Source: Planctomycetaceae bacterium (lineage in GTDB: Bacteria; Planctomycetota; Planctomycetia; Pirellulales; Pirellulaceae). From it: a stretch of 64,000 bases of DNA. The notes under the pieces are model-generated. The model had not been told where the DNA came from and searched no databases. It saw nothing but the letters and a program-made list of their open reading frames with translations. Positions 54,718-63,654 of this stretch are shown one piece after another. The translations under genes and the position numbers were made by a program. The stretch lies in assembly GCA_027487485.1 (NCBI GenBank), contig JAIYDN010000078.1, forward strand, positions 62,001 through 126,000, read 5' to 3'. The stretch's first letter is position 1. Each line of letters opens with the position of its first letter.

Positions 54718-55725
54718 TCAGGACTCGCTGGCGCGACGTAATCGGTCCATCAAAGCTGCCCCGATTCCGACTTCCAGGACGCTCTCGCAGTAGATACTTT
54801 TTGCTCCAACTTGATCCGCTTGTCGAAAGAAATCGAACAGACTTGACGCGTATTCCTCGACGGAATGGCATACGAGAATGCGAGTATACTTCGGCGCATC
54901 GTTAGGTTCTGAAACACCGATGAAAGCCGCGGGTTCCGATCCGGTCCGCAGCTCCGAAACCAAGTCTTTTACCAGCACAATCCTTGCTTTTGGTTGGTAG
55001 TGCCGGTGCTTGAGGCCCGGGGAATTCACCGTTTCATTCGCCCTTTCCATGGGGCCTAGCTGCTGGTTGGAAAGCGTCGCGTTGGATTGCTTGGCGTAAA
55101 CTTGAATACCTGGAACGACTTGCTGAAGCGATTCAAAGGATACCCCACCGGGGCGAAGCAACGTCACTTGGGAAGTGGACACATCGACGACCGTGCTTTC
55201 CAGTCCAAATTGTGTCGGTGCCCCTTCGATGATGCCAGCAATACGCCCCTCTAGATCTTCGGATACGGCTTGCCAAGTCGTGGCACTCGGTCGGCCGGAT
55301 CGGTTGGCGCTCGGGGCTGCGATCGGAACCCCCGATAACCGTATTAGCTCGGCTGCGACAGGATGAGCAGGTACGCGTACCGCGACAGTGTCCAAGCCGG
55401 CGGTAACCGAGCGTGGTACGATCGCTGATTTTGCAAAAACCAGCGTCAAAGGCCCCGGCCAAAATCGATCCATCAGAGCTTGCGCGACCTCTGGAACGTG
55501 GCTTACAATCTTGGAAAGATCGTCGCGCGATGCAAGGTGTACAATCAGCGGGTTGTCCGACGGCCGCCCCTTGGCCAAAAAAATCCTATCTACCGCCGCA
55601 GCATCCAGAGCGTTTGCGCCTAAGCCAAAAACCGTCTCCGTTGGAAAGGCCACCAACTGACCTTCGCGCAACAATTCGGCAGCATCCTCTAATTGATCGA
55701 TTGAAAAGTGACGAGTCGTAATCAA
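54718..55725 (-). CDS. Threonylcarbamoyl-AMP synthase (Sua5 type)
   Basis: 335 residues: YrdC domain followed by a Sua5 domain. Makes threonylcarbamoyl-AMP for the t6A37 tRNA modification. VAFPTETVFGLGANA, KGRPSDNPLIVHLA, VPIAAPSANRSGRPSATT and STVVDVS are the ligand-binding blocks. The last 130 residues (RHYQPKARIVLVKDL, KSIYCESV) are the Sua5 extension, so it is the longer type. It overlaps the upstream small gene by 4 bases. Confidence 0.93.
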   Translation of the reverse strand: MITTRHFSIDQLEDAAELLREGQLVAFPTETVFGLGANALDAAAVDRIFLAKGRPSDNPLIVHLASRDDLSKIVSHVPEVAQALMDRFWPGPLTLVFAKSAIVPRSVTAGLDTVAVRVPAHPVAAELIRLSGVPIAAPSANRSGRPSATTWQAVSEDLEGRIAGIIEGAPTQFGLESTVVDVSTSQVTLLRPGGVSFESLQQVVPGIQVYAKQSNATLSNQQLGPMERANETVNSPGLKHRHYQPKARIVLVKDLVSELRTGSEPAAFIGVSEPNDAPKYTRILVCHSVEEYASSLFDFFRQADQVGAKSIYCESVLEVGIGAALMDRLRRASES

Positions 55726-56051
55726 TGGCTTATGTTGGGTGCGCCAGAGTTCAAGTTCTCAGGAGCACTGTTCTTAGGCGGAAACAAATGCGAAAAAAAA
55801 GTACGTTCCCAAAAACTCGCTTTTCGAAGCCGCGTGTCACTGGTAGGAAGAGTGTGCACCTTGCCACGACGTGTCTCGAGAACCAGCTCGTCCTCTTTGA
55901 CCTGTCGGACAATCCAGTACTTGTCTACTTCGTAGGAATACATCTCACCATGGGGTGAAGGAGTTATGTTTTTAGCTCGGGGGCCTGGCGAAAGGCTATG
56001 CTTTTCGCGAGTATAGACGACCCAGTCGTTTGGACTGAAAGATCCAAGCAT
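55722..56051 (-). CDS. Small conserved hypothetical protein
   Basis: About 109 residues, starting MLGSFSPNDWVVYTREKHS. The body (YSYEVDKYWIVRQVKEDELVLETRRGK) is beta-rich and charged, and may form a small barrel; the C-terminus is Pro/Asn-rich. No signal or membrane segment. The ATG at 56051 is supported by GGAG 9 bases upstream; a TTG at 56066 would add five residues. It overlaps the Sua5 gene by four bases, so it is probably co-translated. Function unknown. Confidence 0.72.
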   Translation of the reverse strand: MLGSFSPNDWVVYTREKHSLSPGPRAKNITPSPHGEMYSYEVDKYWIVRQVKEDELVLETRRGKVHTLPTSDTRLRKASFWERTFFSHLFPPKNSAPENLNSGAPNISH

Positions 56052-56286
56052 GTAACGAAACTCCAAAAATCAATAAAACTGGGGCTAGCCATATATCAAA
56101 GGAGTCAAATCGCTGGGGAGAATGCAATCTGACTGGTCCTGGGGCCGGAAGCAATACCCAGTCGCTCTATTGTTTGCCCTGTTGCGTCCTGAGACTAGAG
56201 CAGGTTAACTACGCATCCAGTTTTTAGACAAAAACTTAACGATTTCTTCGATTTTGAAACCTGTAATTAGGAATTGCTAGCTCTCT

Positions 56287-56775
56287 ATGGAAACGACCCC
56301 TCCAACACGAATCATGTTTGTATGTCTCGGAAACATCTGCCGATCCCCCGCGGCTCAAGCTGTCATGCAGAAGCTTGTCCAAGATCATGGGGTGTCAGAA
56401 CGCTTTCAAATCGACTCGTCGGGAACGGCAGGCTACCACATCGGCTCACTTCCAGATGCTCGTATGATTGCTGCGGGGGCCAAGCGAGGAATACCGATGA
56501 CAAGCCACGCGAAGAAGCTGGTTGCGGACCATCTGTCTCAACGGGATCTGGTTATCGCCATGGATCGGGAAAACCTGGCGAACATCCAACGGCTGTCCAA
56601 CGGCAAGACGGCGAACGTCAAACTGCTCAGCGATTTCCTAGACCAATCGTGGCCTCGCGACGTCCCAGACCCTTATTACGGCGAAGAGGATGGCTTCGAG
56701 TACGTATTGGACATGCTTGAAGCTGCCTGCCCAGCCATTCTTAAAAACTCGCTCGAATCACCCCCCCAAGATTAA
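56287..56775 (+). CDS. Low-molecular-weight protein tyrosine phosphatase
   Basis: 162 residues. The active-site loop VCLGNICRSPAAQA (Cys-x5-Arg-Ser) starts near residue 13, and the general acid Asp is in DVPDPYYGEEDGFEYVL near residue 124. Both are intact, so the enzyme should be active on phosphotyrosine (or arsenate-reductase related). It stands alone: no BY-kinase is adjacent. About 220 bases precede it with no gene. Confidence 0.95.
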   Translation: METTPPTRIMFVCLGNICRSPAAQAVMQKLVQDHGVSERFQIDSSGTAGYHIGSLPDARMIAAGAKRGIPMTSHAKKLVADHLSQRDLVIAMDRENLANIQRLSNGKTANVKLLSDFLDQSWPRDVPDPYYGEEDGFEYVLDMLEAACPAILKNSLESPPQD

Positions 56776-56817
56776 ATTCGGCAAGTTGCGGTCAAGATTC
56801 CTGGTAACCTAGGCATC

Positions 56818-57714
56818 TCAATCAAACGATCCACCAATCATGGCACCATCGTTTCGGTTGCCAAGATTTTGATACAGTTCAATATCAATACCGCCCGACA
56901 GGAATCGCACCGAACCATCTGCGAAGACAAAATTGGCTCCTCCAGAATGAAAACTGCCGAAGCCTCCAACCATAGCAGGGTCGGACGAATCATCGACAAT
57001 CATGGCACCTCGTCTCGTTCGTTTTGGCAAGGTGAATGCGTTGGTATTGCGGAGCGTTGCGCGGGTCCCTGACATCCAACCTAGATCATTCTCGAGTGAT
57101 ATCTTTTCGCCAAGCAGGATCGTATTCGATGATCCATCTAGGATTTGGTTGTATCGCATTTGGCTATTCAAGAATAACAGCCCGTCATTGTTGCTATCAA
57201 TCGGGGCTTCCACGCTGTGGTAGCAGCCCGCATAACTGCTCTCTTGCGACAGTTTCTCTGGATCCCCAAGGCCGTAACCAAGCGAATCGGAAGGGCATTG
57301 AAGAAACGCAATTCGAACGGCCCGAGCTTCGCTGTTTTCGACCGCGTAAGCCCCAAGTTTCTGATCGATGTTTTGGTAGATGGTCAACTGCTCCATATAA
57401 GGCAAGACCCCGACAACCCAGCTAATGTGGTTGCCAACCGCTTCATTCAGGATTGGGCCCGAGTCGTTGGCAACGCCGGTTGGCAAGTGCTCTCGGTTGT
57501 ATTCAAAATGATGCATAGCAAGTCCCACTTGCCCCATGTTGTTGGAGCACATGCATCGACGAGCAGCCTCGCGTGCAGCCTGTACGGCAGGAAGCAGCAA
57601 ACCAACCAAGATCCCAATGATCGCGATAACGACAAGCAACTCGACCAGCGTGAAGGCGTGTGAATATCGATACCTTGATGGCTTAGCAATAGCATGACCA
57701 TAAAAAAACGGCAT
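56818..57714 (-). CDS. DUF1559 protein with prepilin-type N-terminus, last gene of pseudopilus operon
   Basis: 298 residues. A 19-residue leader ends SHAFTLVELLVVIAIIGILVGLLLP, cleavage expected before Phe21; then QAAREAARRCMCSNNMGQ and the C-terminal GGFGSFHSGGANFVFADGSV are DUF1559 hallmarks. GAGG lies 7 bases before the ATG. It begins 9 bases after the PilX-like gene and is therefore in the same run as the pseudopilin and GspF-like genes, which supports a pilus-like role for this protein. Confidence 0.93.
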   Translation of the reverse strand: MPFFYGHAIAKPSRYRYSHAFTLVELLVVIAIIGILVGLLLPAVQAAREAARRCMCSNNMGQVGLAMHHFEYNREHLPTGVANDSGPILNEAVGNHISWVVGVLPYMEQLTIYQNIDQKLGAYAVENSEARAVRIAFLQCPSDSLGYGLGDPEKLSQESSYAGCYHSVEAPIDSNNDGLLFLNSQMRYNQILDGSSNTILLGEKISLENDLGWMSGTRATLRNTNAFTLPKRTRRGAMIVDDSSDPAMVGGFGSFHSGGANFVFADGSVRFLSGGIDIELYQNLGNRNDGAMIGGSFD

Positions 57715-57723
57715 AGTAATCCT

Positions 57724-58125
57724 CTAGTTCGTGGGGACTCGGAATGGGAATTGTTTGGTTCGCTGCACGCGATGTAAAAAAGGTCCAGCTTCGAGGCTTG
57801 CAATCACCTCGATGATCAAGCTCTGGTTCGAATCTCGAATAACTTTCGTTTCGATCTCGGCAATGGCCTCACTGCCGTCCCCAAGCTCGGGACGCCAACG
57901 ATCTCCTGCAAAGGTCGGATCCGTCATTAGCTTTTCGGTAGCGCGCAGAGCACCCGCTTCGCACAAGAATTGAACTTGCATCATTTGCCGTTCGCTGCGC
58001 CCCTCGCGATGACCGCGTATCGACAACATCATAGCCGTGCCGACGATCGATGTTACAACCAGCATCGTCACAAGGACAGCCACCAGAATTGCGGCCCTGC
58101 GTGTTTTGCTCTTCGCAAGCTTCAT
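57724..58125 (-). CDS. PilX/GspK-like minor pseudopilin
   Basis: 133 residues. A short basic leader (MKLAKSKTRR) precedes one hydrophobic helix (AAILVAVLVTMLVVTSIVGTAMML), then a short C-terminal domain with FLCEAGALRATEKL, which resembles the conserved N-terminal helix region of PilX/GspK proteins. It lacks the classical Gly-Phe-Thr-Leu-x-Glu cut site. The start overlaps the PilW-like gene by 4 bases, so it is part of the operon. Confidence 0.72.
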   Translation of the reverse strand: MKLAKSKTRRAAILVAVLVTMLVVTSIVGTAMMLSIRGHREGRSERQMMQVQFLCEAGALRATEKLMTDPTFAGDRWRPELGDGSEAIAEIETKVIRDSNQSLIIEVIASLEAGPFLHRVQRTKQFPFRVPTN

Positions 58126-58637
58126 GGTGCACCTACTCGTTTGGAGAGTAATTGCTGCCAGCGGTTGGCGGTTGCAGAGACTCGTATTTCCATTCGCTTC
58201 AAATCCACTTCTCCAGGAATGCTGGTTTTGATTTCCAAGATAACCCTATCAAGCTGGTCGTCGATCGTAAACTTGGACTCCGCCGCATCCAAAACTCGAA
58301 ACACATCCTGCTGATGAATCCTGTCGTTCGACTTCTTCACTTCTCGAATCACTGCCGATTGATCTCCACCCATGGTCCGATAGGTGATCGATTCCGAATC
58401 CGTTAAAACCAAAATCAACGAACCGTCTTCGGCTAAACTTGTTTTGGTTGCAAGATGCACATCTTCACGAAAATGCAATGCAAGCCTCCTGTTGGATTGC
58501 TGAAAGTCAGTTCGCTCTTTCGCTCGACTCGATAGCCTCATAGTTTGATGAAGGATTCCAATCGATAGCAAAAACAACAAGCTGCTTGCCGAAACCGCAA
58601 TCATGGTTTCAATCAACGATGTTCCGTTGCGTTTCAT
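58122..58637 (-). CDS. PilW/GspJ-like minor pseudopilin
   Basis: 171 residues. Leader MKRNGT then SLIETMIAVSASSLLFLLSIGIL, with a Glu at the fifth position after the presumed cut, as required for pilin assembly. A beta-rich domain follows (LALHFREDVHLATKTSL, SLILVLTDSESITYRT), like GspJ/PilW. It overlaps both neighbours by 4 bases. Confidence 0.75.
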   Translation of the reverse strand: MKRNGTSLIETMIAVSASSLLFLLSIGILHQTMRLSSRAKERTDFQQSNRRLALHFREDVHLATKTSLAEDGSLILVLTDSESITYRTMGGDQSAVIREVKKSNDRIHQQDVFRVLDAAESKFTIDDQLDRVILEIKTSIPGEVDLKRMEIRVSATANRWQQLLSKRVGAP

Positions 58638-59062
58638 GGAGCCACCTCCAAATCGGCCGTCTCGGTTTTTCCATCAGGGCTCCCTTGAGCCGGAAGCCAC
58701 CCGACCAAGGAGATTGGTTTCGCACCCGCGATTTGATCCCAAACCAAAGACAGAACAATCCGCCTGCCATGTTCATCGTCAATCAATCGGTGTCGCAATA
58801 CCGCGTTCGGTAGCGAAGCCGAAAGCTCAGAGGAGACCTGTAGCTTTTCAAACGCCTGCGTTCTCTGAGCATCCGACATCAGCGTAAGCTGCTCCAACTG
58901 ATTCGCAAGCTCATGCGCTGCTAGCTGATGATTGCGTGACATTTTCCACAGGTTACCCAATCGAGGTGCGATCGTACCCAGCACTCCGATTGCAGCAAGC
59001 ACCAATGTGGCGGCAACCAAAACTTCGAGATTGGAAATGCCCTTACTTGTTCTTCGCTTCAT
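58634..59062 (-). CDS. PilV/GspI-like minor pseudopilin
   Basis: About 142 residues from ATG 59062. Leader MKRRTSKGI then SNLEVLVAATLVLAAIGVLG, again with Glu in position five of the mature helix (Asn-Leu-Glu). A coiled helix (HELANQLEQLTLMSDAQRTQAFEKL) and a short beta part follow. The start overlaps the GspF-like stop (TAATG). A frame reaching 59236 would overlap that gene by 175 bases and is rejected. Confidence 0.75.
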   Translation of the reverse strand: MKRRTSKGISNLEVLVAATLVLAAIGVLGTIAPRLGNLWKMSRNHQLAAHELANQLEQLTLMSDAQRTQAFEKLQVSSELSASLPNAVLRHRLIDDEHGRRIVLSLVWDQIAGAKPISLVGWLPAQGSPDGKTETADLEVAP

Positions 59063-60177
59063 TATTGAGACACCGCAGTGATAAGTGAGACAAGTGGCGC
59101 GAAACACATAAAGCAGGTCCAAAGTACCATCACCGCGATCAACAAAATCGATATCGGTTGCACGAGAGAAACCAAAGTGTAAGCTCGTCGCCGTTCGGCA
59201 GCTCGTCTGCAACCCGCCAGTCGAAGTAACGTCCAAATCCGCAAATCGTTTTCTTTCATGGCGGAAAGACTTTGCGATTGCGTGTCTGTCACCAGATTCT
59301 GTTCAGCGAGACTATTCCATGGTTCGCAACCGGATTCCATTTTTTGACTTGCCATTCGAAAGCGACGTCGGACCAATGGCGCTGGATGAAACCTTGCCAG
59401 CAGAGTCGCAGTCTTTTGAATCGGCGCATTCCCTTGAAGCGAAACCGCCAATAGCTGTAGCACACTGCGTCTCGACCGAGATGCATAAGCACCCGGTAGG
59501 TAGCGCCGATTCAATCTCCGCAAGGTAAGCCCCAATGGCGTGAATAGATAGAGAACGGCAAACGAAAGCAGAGCGAGAAAGCATGGACCAATGTAAACGA
59601 CGACTTGACCAAGAAGCTTGAGATACAGGATACTTGCCGTCGGCAACCTCAATTCAAATTCATCGAACATCTTTTTGAAGGTCGGAATGATAAAAAAGCA
59701 AAATCCCAGAGCAATCGTTCCTAAGGTTGGTATCAGAACAATCACGTAACTGATTACAGAATTCCATTTCTCTTGGACATCATCGGCAGACGGAACTTCT
59801 GTTTCCATCAACTGTGCCAACGTCTCCGGTAAGACCCCTAATTCTTGACCGAGCCGAATTGCAGTGACCGTTTCGTCAGGAAGAAGCTCAGGCGTCTTTT
59901 CCAATGCCGAAGCGATGCATGGATCGACTTGAATGATCGACGCAAATCGGATCAAACGGGCTCGAAATCGCCGTCGATGTTCTAATGCAAACGCATAGGT
60001 CAAGGGCGCAATAGGCAATTGCTGCTCCAGTCCAGTTGCTAAGATCTGCAAGAAAGAATATTGCCGCGCAGACATCGGTTCGATCGGCAAAAAGGGACTC
60101 AGCCGCCAATCGGATTCAATCAGGACCATCTGCCTAGAGGATTGTTCTTGATAAACCATGGGTGCTTTCAACCTCAA
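59062..60177 (-). CDS. GspF-like inner-membrane protein, third copy
   Basis: 371 residues. Type II secretion F-domain: about residues 145-170 first membrane helix, FFIIPTFKKMFDEFELRLP as in the other GspF-like gene here, then a second domain half ending with SILLIAVMVLWTCFMCFAPLVSLI. A TTG at 60177 overlaps the upstream stop (TTGA); an ATG at 60159 is an alternative. GspF proteins form the membrane base of the pseudopilus. Confidence 0.85.
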   Translation of the reverse strand: MRLKAPMVYQEQSSRQMVLIESDWRLSPFLPIEPMSARQYSFLQILATGLEQQLPIAPLTYAFALEHRRRFRARLIRFASIIQVDPCIASALEKTPELLPDETVTAIRLGQELGVLPETLAQLMETEVPSADDVQEKWNSVISYVIVLIPTLGTIALGFCFFIIPTFKKMFDEFELRLPTASILYLKLLGQVVVYIGPCFLALLSFAVLYLFTPLGLTLRRLNRRYLPGAYASRSRRSVLQLLAVSLQGNAPIQKTATLLARFHPAPLVRRRFRMASQKMESGCEPWNSLAEQNLVTDTQSQSLSAMKENDLRIWTLLRLAGCRRAAERRRAYTLVSLVQPISILLIAVMVLWTCFMCFAPLVSLITAVSQ

Positions 60178-61328
60178 CCGCCGCTCAATGAAGTAATCAG
60201 GGAGATAAGCGGTAACACCAAGGCACTAACGATACCGCCAATAAGCCAAGCCATCGCAAGCGTCATAGCGGGTGCGATTAAATTCTCCGCAAAATTGGTT
60301 CGTTGCTCTAGTCGATCCATATAGATCTTCGACAGTTTGCGTATCAAATCGACATTGGGTTGCTGCTGAGGGCCCGAGTACAACGCCAATATCAGGGTCG
60401 AAGGAAAACAGCCCGCCATCGATCGAACGCCAACGGGACCTGCAGACTCCAACGCGCTCGCAACGGAATGAGCCTCCTCACAAAAATACCGATGACCGCT
60501 CGCAAGCCCTGAGATGCGTATCGCCTGTGGCAACGGTGTCCCGATTCGCACCAATTCCGCTAAAGTTGCCGTCAGTCTCGCCATTCCCAGAAGCTGCTTT
60601 TTGCTGCTGCGTGAAAAAGCCCCTAACAAAGGGACGTCTTGCGTATGCTCCAACAACATCCGAATGGCTGCGACCACCCCAACGGCAATCCCCGCTATTA
60701 CCACCAAACCGAAAAAGGCCCGAACGGGATGCTCGGAGATCTGCTCGCTTATCCAAAGCAACCGCGCGGTGATCGGCGGTAACCTAAGCTCAAATTCATC
60801 AAACATTTTTCGAAACTGAGGAATGATCGTGAAGGAGAGCACAATCAAAATGGCCAAGTAAATCAATGGAAGAATCACGGGATAGGAGATCAATTTCCAA
60901 ATGAATCTTCGCCGATTGGATTGTCGTAGGTACGCTTGAATCCAATCACGGAACTGCGGCGCCATATCGCTGTTGGAACCAAACAGAAGCACAAGTGGCA
61001 GGAACATGGACAACGTAGCCTCAGTAGTGAACTGATTCGCTCCAGCCCCCTCCCTCAGCCGACGGACCAACGTTCCAAGCTGTGCATCGGACCTCAACCA
61101 TGAAGACTCCGCGCGACAGTCTTCAAAACAGCGAATCATAATTTCGCGTTGGCTCAAACTCTCATCAATGGCCTGAGTCCAATCCAAAACCGTTCCGGGC
61201 CCAATGGACTGGAAATTCACCCCCCTCCGACGAAGCTCCTGTGCAGCCGCATCCGAATCGGTCGCATGGACTATACCGTCCACGGAAGAACCATCGGGAG
61301 CAATCGCTCGGTACTCAAATCGAAGCAT
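60174..61328 (-). CDS. GspF-like inner-membrane protein, second copy
   Basis: About 384 residues. The N-terminus MLRFEYRAIAPDGSSVDG is the classical opening of GspF/PilC proteins, followed by two F-domains with IIPQFRKMFDEFELRLP and MTLAMAWLIGGIVSALVLPLISLI at the end. The start at 61328 is chosen for this opening; a frame to 61490 would overlap the first copy. It lies 8 bases after that gene. Most complete of the three copies. Confidence 0.9.
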   Translation of the reverse strand: MLRFEYRAIAPDGSSVDGIVHATDSDAAAQELRRRGVNFQSIGPGTVLDWTQAIDESLSQREIMIRCFEDCRAESSWLRSDAQLGTLVRRLREGAGANQFTTEATLSMFLPLVLLFGSNSDMAPQFRDWIQAYLRQSNRRRFIWKLISYPVILPLIYLAILIVLSFTIIPQFRKMFDEFELRLPPITARLLWISEQISEHPVRAFFGLVVIAGIAVGVVAAIRMLLEHTQDVPLLGAFSRSSKKQLLGMARLTATLAELVRIGTPLPQAIRISGLASGHRYFCEEAHSVASALESAGPVGVRSMAGCFPSTLILALYSGPQQQPNVDLIRKLSKIYMDRLEQRTNFAENLIAPAMTLAMAWLIGGIVSALVLPLISLITSLSGG

Positions 61329-61336
61329 CAAAAGAC

Positions 61337-62209
61337 TCAGGGCTTGGAAAGTTGATGAAGCAAATCCGTCAGCGGCCAAAACAAACAAAACACATATCCG
61401 AAAACCAACAAACCGCTCAGAAAGGTACCCGCCAACAACGGAAACCAACGCAACCACTTTCGAGTCATTAAGGAAGACGACTCGCGACATGCTGCAGCCC
61501 TAATTTCCAAAGATCGAATCTCAGCATCGGCGTGAGCGATACTTTGGTTCGACGGGCTAACTGTTGAATGGCTCGCTAGCAACTGACGATTCCTTCGCGC
61601 GTGCCGCTCCAGCTGTTGAGCGTGTCGCAACGTTCGTATCGTAAAACGGTGAATAGGAAAAATGGAAATGAGCCAATCTGGTACTCGCAACCACAAAACA
61701 AGAATCAGTCCCATCAAAAACGTGGCGCCCATGGAACCAACTTTCGAGTACTCATTCAGGGCCCCCAAAAACTGAAGGCTCGTCGATGGTTCCAAACGGC
61801 TGATTTGATACATGTCTACCATTTCTGGGTAGAGCTGCCCAACCAGGAACATCATTCCTTGCACAACCAACCACATTACCAGTAAGAGCGGGAGCAGGAT
61901 CTTCGTAATGCTCCATCGTGATTCCGATCTGGACTGACCGCACTCGAAAAACATCTGCATGGACTGCACGGTGCTCTCACCCATTTGCCTTGCAATCAAT
62001 GCTTCACGGTAGTCCGAATGGATTTGACCGTCCTGCCCAACTCCTTCGTTGATTGCAGCTGACAAGGAACCGTTGGCTGGAATTCGGTCTTGAACCTGGG
62101 CGACCAGTTTCTCCACTTGCCCACGCGTCGATAAATCCCCAACGGCCAATGGAACTCCAGCTCGCAGAACGAGCAGCAGTTGCTCATTGAACTCCTTTAC
62201 ATCCGACAT
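61337..62209 (-). CDS. GspF-like inner-membrane protein, first copy (divergent)
   Basis: 290 residues. Two or three membrane helices (ILLPLLLVMWLVVQGMMFLVG near 105-127, then TFLMGLILVLWL, and GTFLSGLLVFGYVFCLFWPL near the end) and a LYPEMVDMYQI segment resembling the FKKMFDEF block of GspF proteins. A single, degenerate F-domain; the call is by pattern and by position at the head of the GspF run. It could pair with the others to form a multi-subunit platform. Confidence 0.65.
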   Translation of the reverse strand: MSDVKEFNEQLLLVLRAGVPLAVGDLSTRGQVEKLVAQVQDRIPANGSLSAAINEGVGQDGQIHSDYREALIARQMGESTVQSMQMFFECGQSRSESRWSITKILLPLLLVMWLVVQGMMFLVGQLYPEMVDMYQISRLEPSTSLQFLGALNEYSKVGSMGATFLMGLILVLWLRVPDWLISIFPIHRFTIRTLRHAQQLERHARRNRQLLASHSTVSPSNQSIAHADAEIRSLEIRAAACRESSSLMTRKWLRWFPLLAGTFLSGLLVFGYVFCLFWPLTDLLHQLSKP

Positions 62210-62320
62210 CGCTCAGGAACCACTTGTTCGAAACTTGGATCAGGCACCGCAACCTCGGGTTGAAGTTTGACACATTGCTCTTCGAATTGCAACTAGGCAT
62301 CCTAAGCGAAAAGTTTTTGG

Positions 62321-63595
62321 CTAGGTTTGCCAGTGATGGGATTCCCGAGTTGCTTGGTAGGCCACCTTCATCTCGGGTGTATCGATTCGTTTCTCCCCTT
62401 GGAACAACGACTCCACCCCTCCAATCACCATGCCCGACGTTAGCAGCGTTCGCTCTACCGGGTAGGGGCTCTTGCCTTCCAGTACCAGCGTTTCCACATG
62501 GCGTGCGAGTGGATTGAAGAAATCTGCGGTGGTAGCGCTGGTTCCTGGCATCGGAAGATACATTTGGCACGAGACGATTTCACCAGTATCCTTTCGCATG
62601 CCCGCGTAGTTGAAATCTCGAATGTTGGTCATCAACATGGTCGTCCGATATCCATCCAGGTGCTCAATCAAGTATCCGATCGTTCCTTGCAGATTCTTCC
62701 GAGCCCACTCGAACGTGACCGGGGCAGTGGGGTAGCCTGCATCAACAGGCAAGTTATGGCTTCGTGTTAACGCTGCCACCACCAACTTTCTCGAAATGTC
62801 TCGCCCGGGTTTCGCGAGCTCTTCCCATAGGTTTTCTCCTTTCAATGCATGGACGCTGGATATCCCTACCTCGCCACCCGCCCGACGCTCCGACATACAC
62901 TGAGCCGTTTCAAGCCCATGAAAGTCGTAGCTGTCCACACCACCATAACAAACGCATGCGCTTTCGCTCATCGGAGTACCAAAAGGCAGATCGATCGATG
63001 GCAACCGCCAAGTCACTGGCAACGACGAACCAGCTAGAAATCCAAACCCCAATCGTTTGGAGTCTTCGACCATTTCCACGCACTCATTCCAGTTGGTGGA
63101 CAGGTGCTTGTCGTTAAAAACAGGAACAGACCTTCCCGAACTCTCAAAGACCTTGACTACTTGCTTGAACCAATCGTACCGTGGGTACCGAGTCTGCCCC
63201 TTTTCATTGACTGGGTATTTGCCGTGCTCGGCGATGATAACCACACCATCTACCGCTAGTTTGGAAGTTCCTAAGGTCAACGCCTCCGCAATACTGGGGA
63301 ACGCCTTCAGGCCGTACTTCTCGATTCGCGACTTGGCGAGATCAGCCTCGGGCGTTTGATCAATGTAGACCGAAGCCACATCAAATCGCGGCATCTGCCA
63401 TCGACCGCCCCAGGTGTAACCCATCGCATGCCGATCCAAAAAATGCTGGGAATGCGAATGTTGGAAAACGGTGGTACCTAGAAAGGCAATCCGTTTCCGA
63501 GGTCCTTCCGAGCTCCCAAATGCGTTCGCGAAAAGAGACGGCGCGGACAAGGCAATGGCAGAGGATGCAAGAAAGTGACGTCGGCCAAGAGACAT
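62321..63595 (-). CDS. Tat-exported protein, Rossmann-type oxidoreductase-like
   Basis: About 424 residues from ATG 63595. Tat signal MSLGRRHFLASSAIALSAPSL with twin Arg and Ala-rich hydrophobic part, then RKRIAFLGTTVFQHSHSQHF resembling a Gly-rich Rossmann opening, though Gly-x-Gly-x-x-Gly is altered. Residues DVASVYIDQTPEADLAKSRI and DGVVIIAEHGKYP fit the order of strands in Gfo/Idh/MocA-like proteins. Large family in planctomycetes, no known substrate. A frame to 63994 would add 133 residues and overlap the MFS gene. Confidence 0.72.
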   Translation of the reverse strand: MSLGRRHFLASSAIALSAPSLFANAFGSSEGPRKRIAFLGTTVFQHSHSQHFLDRHAMGYTWGGRWQMPRFDVASVYIDQTPEADLAKSRIEKYGLKAFPSIAEALTLGTSKLAVDGVVIIAEHGKYPVNEKGQTRYPRYDWFKQVVKVFESSGRSVPVFNDKHLSTNWNECVEMVEDSKRLGFGFLAGSSLPVTWRLPSIDLPFGTPMSESACVCYGGVDSYDFHGLETAQCMSERRAGGEVGISSVHALKGENLWEELAKPGRDISRKLVVAALTRSHNLPVDAGYPTAPVTFEWARKNLQGTIGYLIEHLDGYRTTMLMTNIRDFNYAGMRKDTGEIVSCQMYLPMPGTSATTADFFNPLARHVETLVLEGKSPYPVERTLLTSGMVIGGVESLFQGEKRIDTPEMKVAYQATRESHHWQT

Positions 63596-63654
63596 GATGA
63601 AGCTCCAATGGATGAATGCAAAGGTACAATGATTTGAGCGGGTCGGGAACGAAC

